Assembly (NCBI GenBank): GCA_021234155.1
Contig: JAJEKV010000014.1
Span: 12,377,836-12,441,835 of the forward strand
Direction: 5' to 3'
Length of the DNA stretch: 64,000 nucleotides
Source: Isoetes taiwanensis
Lineage: Eukaryota > Streptophyta > Lycopodiopsida > Isoetales > Isoetaceae
Shown: positions 22,747 to 33,317 of the stretch, in pieces
How the letters are laid out: the number at the start of each line of letters is the position of its first letter
How positions within the stretch are numbered: position 1 is the stretch's first letter
Position numbers and translations under genes: made by a program
Notes under the pieces: generated by a model
Told to the model about the DNA's origin: nothing
Databases searched by the model: none
The model's input: only the letters and a program-made list of their open reading frames with translations

Positions 22747-23409
22747 ATAAGGTAGCAACAATTAATATACATAACCAAGTCTGTAGCCAATGGAAAAAAG
22801 AAAAAGAGTCATCAGCTAATGCAAAACAAAATCTATAAGTCAACATACGATTGATTGAAGACCAGGCGAGATAAAAATAGCAAAATGCTATCTATTTGAG
22901 ATGCATTCAAAGCGCACGTGGGCTCTCTGCAAAAGCATTTGCACAAAGCGAGGATTCAGAAAATACAACAAAATTAAATATATGTAGATGTAGGCTCACT
23001 GTCCAAAACAATCTACATAAAATAAAGGATCCAAAGAACATAATGGAATTAAACACGTAGAACATGCTTCGAGTAGAGAATCAACTACAACATTAACTTT
23101 CGCTAGCAATTCCATAGAACCAACAGTATATCCACATATAACCGAGTCTTTCACAGCCCATTGAGAAAGAATCACCATATATTTGCAATTAGGTTAAGTT
23201 AAATAGTTTTGAATCTCAATTCGAAATGGCTTGTCTCCAAGAAACTACAATATTTCTGATCCCGAGCCTTGACCTAATGCATCTTTGAGATCTTTTATCC
23301 TAGAAGAATAGTTTTATATCTTATCTGCGGGAATAGCATCTAATCTACCTTTGTGCTGCTTCTTACCAAATCCAATAGGTCTGATAAAAAATTTTAAATA
23401 CCTCAATAG
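22747..23409 (-). other. Non-TE island between two LTR ends
   Basis: 663 bp bounded by the outer end of element B's 5' LTR and the start of the inverted LTR D. No LTR or LINE homology is visible. It contains the possible spliced gene fragment described separately, and could be a remnant of the original chromosome. The upstream part, 23230-23400 read on the minus strand, encodes short stretches such as IRPIGFGKKQHKGRLDAI, interrupted by stops. Confidence 0.45.
22833..23178 (-). pseudogene. Possible two-exon host gene fragment of unknown function
   Basis: Exon 1 is open from at least the ATG at 23178 to 23000 (ends ...YVDCFG). A GTGAGC donor starts at 22999 and a TGCTTTTGCAG acceptor ends at 22927, giving a 73-bp intron. 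The frame continues in phase through a second exon (EPTCALNASQIDSILLFLSR) to a TAG at 22835-22833. An in-phase splice with good consensus borders is unlikely by chance in such a short stretch. I do not recognise the protein, which looks helical and moderately hydrophobic. No acceptor is evident just before the ATG, so the 5' part is missing or mutated. Confidence 0.35.
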
Positions 23410-24490
23410 TGTTGCCCCCAAAGGGCAACATACTAATTGTGGTCTATGCATTAAAGCTAGGTTAAGTCATTTTGGAAGACTAGGTTAAAGTTTGGAAGAG
23501 CTTGGTAGCCAACATTGATGTGGAGGTCAAAGGATGCTTACGTTCCAGGTCAACAAGTGCTTAAGTTAAAAATTCACAAGAGGTACTTTATTTGAGGTCA
23601 AATGCTTAGTCAAGAATATACTCTAGAAGAATCTGGGTTATGAAGTTTGGAAGACATCTTTTGAAGTTTGGAAGTTAAATGTTTGGAAGACCCCTGTATA
23701 CATGGCACCAAATCCTGGTTCTTTCCCTCTCCCCCATTTCCATACTCATATCTCATTCCCATTTACCTTTGTTTAACCATTGAGCCCGCTTTTTCATGGC
23801 CATAAAATACCATTATTTGTCTTCTCATTACTCCTTTTTCTTGCAAATATCCTTAGCCCAACTTTTCATTTTTACCATTGCCTCATAATTTTTCCATTTC
23901 CCCATGGTCCATTTTCCATTTTCCTATGAGCTCTCATGTATACACGTGTCTCCATGGTATATCCCTGCCTTAAGACCAAAAGATGCTCTAGAATATTCTA
24001 TGATCCCTCTCAAGTGTGTGAAATTTTCCCATGGTCTCAAAAATCTCCAAGAGTTCCTTGATCATTTTTAGAGAACTCTTTAAAACCATGCTCGAAGATC
24101 TTTAAAAGACCAAAATACATCATATTCTGGGATATACTCTTGAAAATACGGAGACCATATCGCGCCATTTTCACGAAAATACGGCCAAGAACCCTAAAAC
24201 TGAGTTTCTCAGCCCAAATCATGCCGGATTTGGATCCAATGACCTCGCAACCTATCTATTTTTATCTTCCCGCCCTTTAAGAATCGAATAAACCCATAAA
24301 TTAAGGCTAAGATTGGGAAATCATTTGAAAACTGAACTATATACAGGGGATTCGACTGAAACACTTTTCGAAGGCCCAGAAGCGTTCAAATTCAACATTG
24401 ACCAATGCTGAGCACAGCCCCTACTTGATCTCATCCTTGCCTTTAGAAGGCCGAACGCATGCGGATTGAGAAATCTGGCATCATTATGGA
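23410..24490 (+). repeat. LTR D, truncated B-like LTR in opposite orientation
   Basis: It begins TGTTGCCCCCAAAGGGCAAC, the exact reverse of the outer end of the B LTR (ATGTTGCCCTTTGGGGGCAACA). It can be followed through the reverse of the B blocks (CCCGCCCTT, GAAGGCCCAGA, CAACATTGA, ATGCTGAGCA). It is much more diverged than B1 and B2 are from each other. About 0.8 kb is missing at its right end, where it is joined directly to the cut LTR of element G. No internal region is attached. Confidence 0.7.
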
Positions 24491-26984
24491 GAAGGTGTTC
24501 CTGGCAAAGCCTTCAACCTCAATGGTTTAGAACCTCCAGGTTGCTTAAGGCAACCACTCTGTGTGAGAAATCTCCAAAAGCAAAGCTCAAACACAAATCA
24601 GAAAAAAGACTGCCTTAGAAAGAATGATGCCATTTGCAAGCAAACAAAGATTTGACCATGATTTCAAATGCCAAAGCTGCTTAAGATCCTGAGGAATGCT
24701 ATGCAAAAATTCAGATGTCTTATGAACAACACAAATCACTCAAATATGCATTTCTGACTGGATAAAAACTTGGTCAATATCCCTGGCAGAGAGTGATTTT
24801 CTGCAAATCCAAAAATCTATATTCTTTTTGTGTTTTGATGCTTGGATCTCCTTTCAATATGTCTGCATACAATGATCAAATACTCTTTTTGCATAAAACG
24901 GTGCTAAATATCCTGAGATCTTGGAATTTAGTCTGACAGACTGTCACAGTCTGAAAACAGCAAGCAAAATTTTGTGAAATCGACTTTTGTGGGCACTTTT
25001 TTGGTTTTGGAATAAATCCTAAAGCTACTTATGTCCTGCAAGCAAGGGCAGCTACTTAACTGGTCAGAGATGCAATCATGAACTAAAATATGCAGATTCT
25101 TGGCTTAAGAATGCAAAGCAAGCTGAAATTTCCATCGGCTCAAAGGAATATATATGCTTTTTCAATGATCCTTCATCTTTTATGCTCTTACCTATATGCA
25201 TTTCTCACTGCAATTGTCTTATACCTATGCGCAAGCACAAAAAACCGTACTATCTTACTTTCTTAGAATGCAAAGGGAAAATTATACTCAAATATATCTC
25301 CAAGGGTCGGATTTTCATTCATTCGAGAATCACACAGTCATTAAGCAGAATCCCAAGCTCTGTGTCGTGGGTACAGGATCAAGTAGGTCTTCAAATCAAG
25401 AAATCAGTTGGAAACATCAAGTAATCCATAGATATCCGATGCTTGGAAGACAAATTCAAGCATAAGTCTTCAAAACTGGTCTTTCAAATCTCGATCGATT
25501 GCTTTGCTCAAAGCCCTCGAAAAAACTCTGTGTTGTCTTCCCCCTTCTCAAATTCCTCTGTTTTGGCCTGTTCTTGGCAAATTGGGTAGGAATCTTGTCT
25601 TTTAGTTCAAACATGTGGTTCTTGGCATGGTACAGGCAGATCCGACGGCATTTCTTAATGATTAAGTTGTTAATTTTGGGTAAACAGCCGGATCTTGGCA
25701 TGACAGAGTTTTTAGGATGCTTGGAAAAACTCTCGATATATCCCACAGGCACTTTATGAGAAAGAAGACTTGGATATAAAAGGGATAGCACAGTCAGATT
25801 ATTAAACTGACGTGCTATGCCCACGTGGGATTTGGTCCGTTACCGCCCCACACGCCAGGGTGTACCACGTGGCGGGGGGAGATAGGATGGGGAGAGTCTT
25901 TTTTTTTTTTTTGGGGAGATAGGAATTTTTTTAGTTCATGGAGTTTGGCACGGTTCCCAAGGAATCGAAAATAAAGGTCTAAATGAGCCCTTTTTTGAAA
26001 ATTCTTTTTTGCAAACAAAATCTTTTTTGATGCTCTATGCCATGGAAGAATCTTTTTTGCAAAATGAACTCTTTGACTTTTGGGCTCAATATGGGGTAAG
26101 AACATGGTGAGGCGGCAAGAAGGCAAGGTGAGTTGGCAAGATGAGGATGACATGGCAATGAGAGATGATGAGATGTCAAACAAGTTGGCAAGGTATCTTT
26201 TTTCTAATCAAAACTTTTGATGAGATGGAAGTGATGTGTGTCACACGTGTGTGGTGATGTGGAAGCATTAGTGATGATGTGACATGATGACATGTCCCTT
26301 TAATGGTCCAAATAACTTATTTAGGAGAAATTTGGAAGAAAATAGACTTTTTATGAAGGGTGACATGTGTGTGTGATGACATGGCAATGGCGATGATGTA
26401 CATGATGATTTGGCAACTTTTGAGTGGTGACAAGGGTCAATTTGGCACTAGTGCATATAGAATTGCAAACTTTAGGCAATAAGTTGATCCTTTGACTTTT
26501 CTTGACTCCGTTAGGAATTTTTGCATTTTCTCTCTCCATTTTGACTTTTAGAGAGAGAATTTGACCCTGGATCATGGAGATGGCCAAATCAAGTGGATTT
26601 TTTTGCTGGTGGCATGATGAATGTGTGAAGTGTGAATGGTGTATGAATGACATGTTTTGACTACAAAAGTTTCCTTTGCCAATTTTCTATAGGATATGAA
26701 GGCTAGGCATGGAATTTGGAGGCATATGGGATCTTTTGCATAGGAGAAGAGATGATGAGCTCAAGAGATGGATCATGTGAAATAGTCATGCCAAGAATCT
26801 CAATTGTGAAACCACATACCAAGTCAACTCGTGGAGCCTTCCAAACTTCAAACTTGCTCTGCTTGAATCAGCTTTCTTTGCATGCTTGTGTGATCTTTCA
26901 TGAATGTCTTTACCTTCGTCTTCAAGTATCCACTTATGATCTCTAGGAATGTGTTCTCTTCAAATCAATGGTGTTTGTATATCT

Positions 26985-27637
26985 TGTTAGAAATTATGTC
27001 ATGTAAATCTTTCATACAGTTGAAGTCATGCAGAATAGACCTATAGCCACAGGGAGAACATTTGGAAATTGAGGTTAATATGGGAATGCAATGATGTGGT
27101 TAATAGATGCAACTAATATTGAAAACAAGTATTGAAAGTGCGAAAATTTGAATCCAATGGTTCAAAAGCTAATTTCGATGGACATGCCTGTGGGATATAT
27201 GAACACAAAAGAATTCTAAAGTTAGAATTCTTATCCGGCCGAAACTGACTGAGAATCGTGGATAAGTAGATTAAACAGAGGCTCAGAAGAATCGGACTGA
27301 AGACTGCATTGATCTAATGCTGAGAAGATAGGTTATTTTGACGGATAAAACTGTAGCTACAGTGTTTGAGTTGATCCCTCAGCTACAGTAGTTTTTCGGC
27401 ATTAATGACTATGATTTCATTGCATGATTGAGTTATTATATTTTAATACTTGATAATAGCAAGGGATTAGTGACCATCTTGTGGCTCCCTAGTTTCATAC
27501 TTGATATCAAGTATACACTTGAGCATAGATCAATCTCAATTGTATTTGACTAGATCTTGAATAATTGCAAACTTTAATATTTAATAAGGTTGTCAAGCAG
27601 TTGTGAAGGTGAACATCTAGTAGGTGAAATTTCAGCA
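26985..27637 (+). repeat. 5' LTR of copia E
   Basis: 653 bp, starts TGTTAGAAATTATGTCATG and ends AATTTCAGCA. It differs from the 3' copy by several small indels, including a missing block near 27490 and an extra one near 27590, so E is older than C. Confidence 0.93.
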
Positions 27638-27638
27638 T

Positions 27639-27650
27639 TGATATCAGAGC
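27639..27650 (+). promoter_or_regulatory. Primer-binding site of copia E
   Basis: TGATATCAGAGC, one change from the tRNA-iMet site TGGTATCAGAGC, one base after the LTR. Confidence 0.75.
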
Positions 27651-27669
27651 CAAGTTGGCTTAAGTCACT

Positions 27670-28502
27670 ATGTCTACTAGATTTGCAGCCAATTTGTTAA
27701 ATCAAATTGAGGTATTCAAGGGGGATACTTTCATGTTTGGAAGGAGTCAATCAAGGCTGTTCTGGAATTTGAAAAATTATGGCATCTTATAGATGGTAGT
27801 CAAACTGGAGCTACTGTTTCAGCCAGTTCTAGTAATGTAAGTCCAGGTGCCAGTTCAAGTGGTCCAGGAGGAGGTGTTGGAGTTACAGGAGGCTCTGGAG
27901 TATCTTCAGCACCCATTGTTGCTGTGTCAGACGAAACCAAGGTCAGGGAGGCACAGCAGATCATTTTGAGCAAGGTAGGAACTGCTCTTAAACTAAGGTT
28001 AAGGGGATTGAAGCCACATGAAATGTGGCAGTATCTTGTAAGTCAATATGAGGTAAAGAGTTCATCTCAAATTGATTTGTTGGAAAAACAACTAAGAAAG
28101 CTAAAGTTATTTGAAAAAGATGATCTAATAGATTTTTTGGAGAAGTTTGATTCAATTGTGGCAGATCTTGAAGGAGCTGGAAATGTTTTAAGTGAACAAT
28201 ATCAAATATTGGCACTGTCTAGAGCTGTTTCTCACAATTCCCAACTTGCAACATTAGTGAGAAATATAGCCACATCAAAGGAGCATGTTTTGAGGATCAT
28301 TCGAACAGAATTTGAGCAGTCAAAGGGTATGCAAGAGGATGATCAATCTCTAGAAGTGTTGTTTACAAGGAAGCAAAAAAAAGGAGGTGGTGCCAGCTTT
28401 GCAAAAGAAAGATTGGGGCCCTGCTATACTTGTATATTGTCCAAGTCCAAAAGGCATTGGAGGAAGAGGGAGAGGTCGAGGAAGAGCACAAATGGATTCT
28501 AA
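27670..28502 (+). pseudogene. gag: Copia Gag, element E
   Basis: It starts at ATG 27670 (MSTRFAANLLNQIEVF), 20 bases after the primer site. A one-base loss near 27730 shifts the frame into the long stretch that ends at 28502. That stretch has features of copia Gag (UBN2/gag-polypeptide type), such as EMWQYLVSQYEVKSSSQ and IDFLEKFDSIVADL. A Gly/Ser-rich linker lies near 27850-27900. The expected zinc knuckle near 28410 (CYTC...) is broken by another frameshift. It would form the particle. Confidence 0.8.
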
Positions 28503-28538
28503 AAAAGGAAGGGGGGATGTTTTAAAGGAAGTACTAGC

Positions 28539-28880
28539 TTGAATATTATGGAAGAAACAAATGAAGAAAACTCAGATGACATTGAGGTAAAAGATGTGCT
28601 TAATGTTTCTCAGGATTTTAACAAAAATGATAACAAGTTTCTCATTATAGATTTAGGAGCAGAAAAATCAGTAGTGCATGATTTCAAGATTTTAAAAGAA
28701 TGTAAAAGGCAGAATGGTCAAGTTCAGCTTGGAGATGGTGGGTTGCAGAAAATTAGAGATTCTGGAATATTAGAATTATTTGATTTGAATGGAAAAAGTG
28801 TGATGCTTAAAATAGTTTTATGTGTGCCAACTTGTGAGAAATTTAATTTCAGTGTGCCAACTTGTGGATCTTGGTTATAA
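28539..28880 (+). pseudogene. pol: Copia protease, element E
   Basis: FLIIDLGAEKSVVHD occupies the active-site position, where copia proteases have D[ST]GA. The Ser/Thr is replaced by Leu, so the enzyme would probably be inactive even without the frame breaks. LGDGGLQKI and VMLKIVLCVP are the following conserved strands. The frame ends at 28880, after a duplicated VPTC-like stretch, and continues out of phase. Confidence 0.75.
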
Positions 28881-29855
28881 GGTTGTCTTTGAGAAGCTTG
28901 AATGCAAAATATTTCTTAATAATAGTTTCAAGTTTATTGGAAGGAGCGTAGGTAATTTGTTTGGTTTTGACAAAGATCACACCTTGTCTATCAATCTTGT
29001 TGAATGTCCATCAAAGACAACTTGGCACAATAGGTTATGCCACACTCATTTATCAAATATTGATCTGCTCATTAAAAACAAGTTTATACAGCAAAAATGG
29101 ATGGAGAAAAAAAGCTGTGTGCAGGTTGTCAACTTGGCAAGCAATCAAGGCTTGCATTTAAAACAAATGCAAAAAGAGCTAAAAGGGTGTTAGATCTAAT
29201 ACACACAGATTTGTGTGGGCCTATTAATGTCACAGGAATAGAAGGACATAGATATTTTATGACCTTCATAGATGATTTTAGCAGAAGAACAAGATGTTAT
29301 CTGTTGAAGACAAAAGATCAAGCTTTTGAAGCTTTGAAACTATTTGTAGCTAAAGTAGAGCTAGAGACATAAAGGAAAGTTAAATGCATAAGATCAGACA
29401 GAGGAGGGGAATACTTGTCAAAAGAATTCAAGTGGTATTGTGCTAACCGTGGTATTAAAAGGCAGTTGACTTGTAGGTATTCTCCACAACAAAATGGAGT
29501 GGCTGAAAGAAAAAATAGGACCTTGCTCAATGCTGTTCGTTCCATGCTAAAATACTCAGGTCTACCAAATTTTTTATGGAGTGAAGCTTTGAAAGCAGTA
29601 GTTCATGTTCAAAACATATTGCCATCTATAAGTACAAAAGGTACAGTACCTGAAATGTTGTGGTCAGGAAAAACTCCTGTTTATGAACATTTAAGGTCAT
29701 TTGGTTGTTTGGGTTTTGTTCACATTCCTGAAGAAATTAGAAAAAAACTTGATGACCGAGCATATATTGCATATATGGTAGGTTATGATTTGCATTCAAA
29801 AGCTTACAGGTTGTATGATCCTGCTCATAGAAAATCTTGGTCAGTAGAGATGTAG
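28822..29855 (+). pseudogene. pol: Copia integrase, element E
   Basis: Pieces in different frames give the GAG-pre-integrase zinc finger (TWHNRLCHTHLSNID ... LCAGCQLGKQSR), then the core with HTDLCGPINV (first Asp), IRSDRGGEYLSKEF (second Asp) and YSPQQNGVAERKNRT (Glu). All three DDE residues are still present. A frameshift lies near 29090 and a TAA near 29370 interrupts between the first and second Asp. The end (SFGCLGFVHIPEE) is the usual copia integrase C-terminal block. Confidence 0.88.
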
Positions 29856-31146
29856 TGTTCAATGAAAACAAGTTTTATCGAGCAATTCCTAATGTTAATG
29901 ATGATAATATCTTGAAGGCTGATCAAACTAACACTGATGTGAAAGAAACAGTTGAGCATACTGCTCAGACTGAATCTAAAATGCAGGATACAAGGGAAAT
30001 TTTTGACAGTGATAGTGAAGATGGAGATGAAGACAAAACTGAGGCACAAGATACAGAAAGTCTATCAGAATTTGAACCTGCAGTTGAGTCTACATTGCCT
30101 GAAACTGAGATAGCAGAACCTGAGCTAGCTGTACCTATGGAAAAGCCAAAGAGGAAAGCCAGAAGAACTGAGGCTCAGATCTTGGCTGATGAAAGCAAGC
30201 TCAAACTAGAATTGCATGGTAGAACTGAAGCAGGTAGAAGTAAAAGGCATCATGGTAGCAAAGGTGAAATTCACTCTGTATTTGATATTCTAGTGTTGGA
30301 AACTGATAAGTTGCCAAATAATTTTGAAGAAGCTATAAAAAGTAATGATTCAGAAAACTGGAGCAAAGCTATGGAGGACGAGATGCAATCTTTCAAAAGA
30401 ACAGAGACCTATACTGTGGTTGATAAACCACCAGGTAAAAATGTTGTTGGCAATAAATGGATTTTTAGGATAAAGCCAGGTATTGATGGGAAAACAAAAA
30501 AATTCAAGGCAAGGCTTGTAGCACAAGGATTTACTCAGAAGAAAGGGTTAGATTTTGATGAAACATTCTCACCATTAGTCAAAATTAATAGTTTGAGAAT
30601 GTTGCTAGCCATTGCAAACTCATGTGACATGGAAATTCACCATATGGATGTAAGCACAGCATTTCTTAATGCAAAACTTGAAGAAGAAATCTATTTAAAG
30701 CCTGCACCAGGATTTGAGAAAGAAGAAGGGAAAGTTTGGAGATTAAACATGGCAGTTTATGGGCTGAGATAAGCACCAAGAGAGTGGTACAAATGCATGG
30801 ATAATTATCTTTTAGAGCAAGGGTTTGAAAAGTTAAAATGTGATGGAAATTTGTACAGGTACAATGATGGGAAGCAATGGTGTATTATAGCTCTATATAT
30901 TGATGATAATATCATGGTTGCAAATGACAAAGGTATCTTGGCTCATTGTAAACAATTGCTCAACAAACGTTTTCAAATGACAGATTTAGGTGAGCTTAAG
31001 AGATTTCTTGGCATTGAAGTATATAGAGACAGAAAAAATAAACTGGTGACATTGAGCCAGCAAACTCATATTATAAATATGTTGAAAAAATTTAATATGA
31101 GTGATTGTAACATAGCACAGACCCCTTTAGTACCAGGGCACAAGAT
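29837..31146 (+). pseudogene. pol: Copia reverse transcriptase, element E (5' part to insertion)
   Basis: After an acidic linker (SDSEDGDEDKTEAQDTES) comes the RT: NKWIFRIKPGIDGKTKKFKA, ARLVAQGFTQKKGLDFDETF, HHMDVSTAFLNAKLEEEIYL, and the YxDD box as LYIDDNIMV. A TAA replaces the Gln codon in the GLRQAP-type motif near 30770. The frame then continues to PLVPGHKM at 31146, where insertion S2 begins. Copia order (integrase before RT) is clear. Confidence 0.9.
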
Positions 31147-31186
31147 GTCGTCGATTCGCGCAGCGAATCGGCATTCTTGCTCAAGA

Positions 31187-31232
31187 CGAGCATGCATGCA
31201 TTGCATGCGTCGCATGCATGCATCGCATGCGT
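31187..31232. repeat. GCATGC-rich palindromic cluster in S2
   Basis: Repeated overlapping GCATGC and TGCATGCA words over about 45 bases, just after the 5' hairpins. No counterpart is present in S1. Confidence 0.6.
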
Positions 31233-31392
31233 TTTGGGCCGTTCTTCAGGTTGGGCGTTTGCTACTTATTGCGGAGTTCTTCATCGACGTTTCATCGGCG
31301 CTTCCTCTTCTCTCAGCAGTACCTTATTCTCTTTGAACCCACCCTCCCCCCCTTCTTTGTTTATTATATTTTGTACAAGTTCTGTTTATCAT

Positions 31393-31440
31393 GTTTTTCC
31401 ACCCGGTGGGTGATGCTTTTTTCCACCCACTGGGTGATGC
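31393..31440. repeat. Two 24-bp tandem units with palindromes in S2
   Basis: Two adjacent units of the form TTTTTCCACCCRSTGGGTGATGC; in each CACCC pairs with GGGTG. Confidence 0.7.
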
Positions 31441-31570
31441 TATTCTCTGGTATGTTTCTCGTTTGTTGTGTTGGTGATGTGCAGGTACAGGTTGGCGAGC
31501 GCCATCCGTTTTGACTTCTCCATGCGGGGGTTTTTGGGAGCGATTCTATGCCTTACGTTTGTCTAAGCCC

Positions 31571-31655
31571 CTTGCCGAAGGCTTATCACTAGGGTTTTTC
31601 CTCGAAAACCCGAAAGGGCGGGGTTTTTTAATCCCGGTGATAAGCTTTCGGCAGG
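31571..31655 (+). other. Conserved 3' hairpin, S2 copy
   Basis: The outer stem runs from CTTGCCGAAGGCTTATCAC to GTGATAAGCTTTCGGCAGG. Inside are GGGTTTTTCCTCG and the capped helix AAAACCC-GAAA-GGGCGGGGTTTT, then AATCCC. The same architecture occurs at 38026-38110 (minus strand) and 61842-61922. Confidence 0.8.
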
Positions 31656-31844
31656 TACATCAGCCACTCATCTATTAGCATTGTATTTGTTTTTGGGGTC
31701 CAAATGATATAATTGAATTTTCCCTTTATTTTTCGTGGGTAGTTCGCATGTGTGCGGCTATCCACTGTCCACCATTGTAGAAATCTGCTGAGATGAATGA
31801 GAAGCCTATCTAAGGCGCTTTGTTGGTTTCATGCGAGTCGCAGT

Positions 31845-32592
31845 ACAAGATCTCAGCTCATATGTGTCCAAAAACAGAAAAAGAGAAAAGGCAAATGGAA
31901 AATACACCCTACAGGTCACTAATTGGATGTTGTCTTATCTAGCAAACTGTACAAGACCAGATATAGCCTTTGGAGTAAACATATTAAGCAGGTACAATAA
32001 TAATCCTGGTCTAGAACATTGGACAGCTGCTAAAAGAATTTTGAGATACCTTAAGGGTACTCTGAATATTGGCATTATGTATAACTCAGATGAATTGCAA
32101 CTGAAGGCTTATTGTGACTCTAACTGGGCAGGTGATTTAGATCAAAGAAAGTCAACTTCAGGATATGTTGTTTTATTGGGAGGTGCCCCTGTAGCCTGGA
32201 AATGCAAGAAGCAAGGAAGTATAGCTTTCTCTAGTGCAGAAGCAGAATACAATGCTGCCACTCTATTAACTAAAGAGGTGGTATGGGAAAGAAGACTGCT
32301 GGCTGAACTAGATGTAGAACAAACAGAACCTACAGTGATTTTTTGTGATAGCACAAGCTGCATAGCCATGTCAAAAAATCCTGTGTTACATGAAAGATGT
32401 AAGCATATAGAGATGGAAGTTCATTTTATTCGAGATATGGTTGAAAAAAATTTGATACATCTTACTTATGTTAGCACAATTAATCAAATGGCAGATCTAC
32501 TAACAAAAGCTTTGTCACTTGGAAGGTTTCAGGTTTTGAGAGATGCAGTACAATATAATGATAAGAAAGATTACATGAAGGGGGAATGTTAG
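31845..32592 (+). pseudogene. pol: Copia RT end and RNase H, element E
   Basis: Resuming after S2, this gives YLANCTRPDIAFGVN, then LRYLKGT and the RNase H with AYCDSNWAGDLDQRKSTSGY (Asp), SSAEAEYNA (Glu), IFCDSTSCIAMS (Asp) and QMADLLTKAL (Asp). All four catalytic residues remain. The frame is open to a stop just before the polypurine tract. A frame change around 31930 separates the first few residues after S2 from the rest. RNase H would degrade the RNA strand during cDNA synthesis. Confidence 0.9.
32577..32586 (+). promoter_or_regulatory. Polypurine tract of copia E
   Basis: GAAGGGGGAA directly before the 3' LTR, overlapping the end of the RNase H frame. Confidence 0.8.
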
Positions 32593-33237
32593 AAATTATG
32601 TCATGTAAATCTTTCATACAGTTGAAGTCATGCAGAATAGACCTATAGCCACAGAGAGAACATTTGGAAATTGAGGTTAATATGGGAATGCAATGACGTG
32701 GTTAATAGATGCAACTTATATTGAAAACAAGTATTGAAAGTGTGAAAATTTGAATCCAATGGTTCAAAAGCTAATTTCGATGGAGATGCCTGTGGGATAT
32801 ATGAACATAAAAGAATTCTAAAGTTAGAATTCTTATCCGGCCGAAACCGACTGAGAATCGTGGATAAGTAGATTAAACAGAGGCTCAGAAGAATCGGACT
32901 GAAGACTGCATTGATCTAATGCTGAGAAGATAGGTTATTTCGACGGATAAAACTGTAGCTACAGTGTTTGAGTTGATCCCTCAGCTACAGTAGTTTTTCG
33001 GCGTTAATGACTATGATTTCATTGCATGGTTAAGTTATTATATTTTAATACTTGATAATAGCAAGGGATTAGTGACCATCTTGTGGCTCGCTTGTTTGCA
33101 TGAATTTACTTGAGAAATTCATACTTGATATCAAGTATACACTTGAGCATAGATCAATCTCAATTGTATTTGACTAGATCTTGAATAATTGCAAACTTTA
33201 ATATTTAGGTGAACATCTAGTAGGTGAAATTTCAACA
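32587..33237 (+). repeat. 3' LTR of copia E
   Basis: 651 bp, TGTTAGAAATT...AATTTCAACA, followed by the TATCT target duplication. Confidence 0.93.
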
Positions 33238-33317
33238 TATCTGTGCTCAAGTCAATATGCAGGCATAAGTATATCAATATGTGTCTTGCTCTTCTATACT
33301 GCCATAGCATGGCAGCA

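Larger units (their letters stand above)
31147..31844 (+). mobile_element. Insertion S2, non-coding retroelement-like, 698 bp
   Basis: It is flanked by ACAAGAT (31140-31146 and 31845-31851); removing it with one copy joins the copia RT frame. It starts GTCGT followed by the perfect stem CGATTCGC-GCA-GCGAATCG, then a second stem TCTTG-ct-CAAGA. Near the 3' end lies an 85-nt hairpin shared with the LINE and with S1. No coding capacity, no poly(A), no tRNA-like promoter boxes that I can recognise. It contains GCATGC-rich repeats at 31187-31232 and a 24-bp tandem repeat at about 31393-31440. Confidence 0.8.
26985..33237 (+). mobile_element. Ty1/copia retrotransposon E
   Basis: LTRs of about 650 bp (26985-27637 and 32587-33237), ends TGTTAGAAATT...AATTTCARCA, target duplication TATCT at 26980-26984 and 33238-33242. 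The internal order is gag, protease, integrase, RT, RNase H, which is the copia order. Many lesions (frameshifts at about 27.73, 28.4, 28.88, 29.1 and 29.83 kb, stops near 29.37 and 30.77 kb, and the S2 insertion) make it inactive. It is inserted in LTR A2 in the orientation opposite to G. Confidence 0.95.
24491..33317 (-). repeat. LTR A2, 3' LTR of element G, interrupted by copia E
   Basis: The LTR parts are 24491-26984 and 33243-33317, about 2.57 kb once E and its second TSD copy are set aside. Homology to LTR A3 runs through GAAGGTGTTCCTGGCAAAGC, the GGTCGGATTTTCATTCATTC block and the TTGGAGGCATATGGGATC block. Its inner end is ...ATGGCAGCA at 33317, next to the GGCTGGTCCCCC block shared with the 3' UTRs of B and F. 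The first four bases (TGTT) are missing. Confidence 0.8.

Noticed and set aside
31147-31200. HDV-like or hammerhead ribozyme at the 5' end of S2
   Set aside because: Two simple stems are visible, but no nested double-pseudoknot pairing or CTGATGA/GAAA core could be found by eye in S1 and S2 together.
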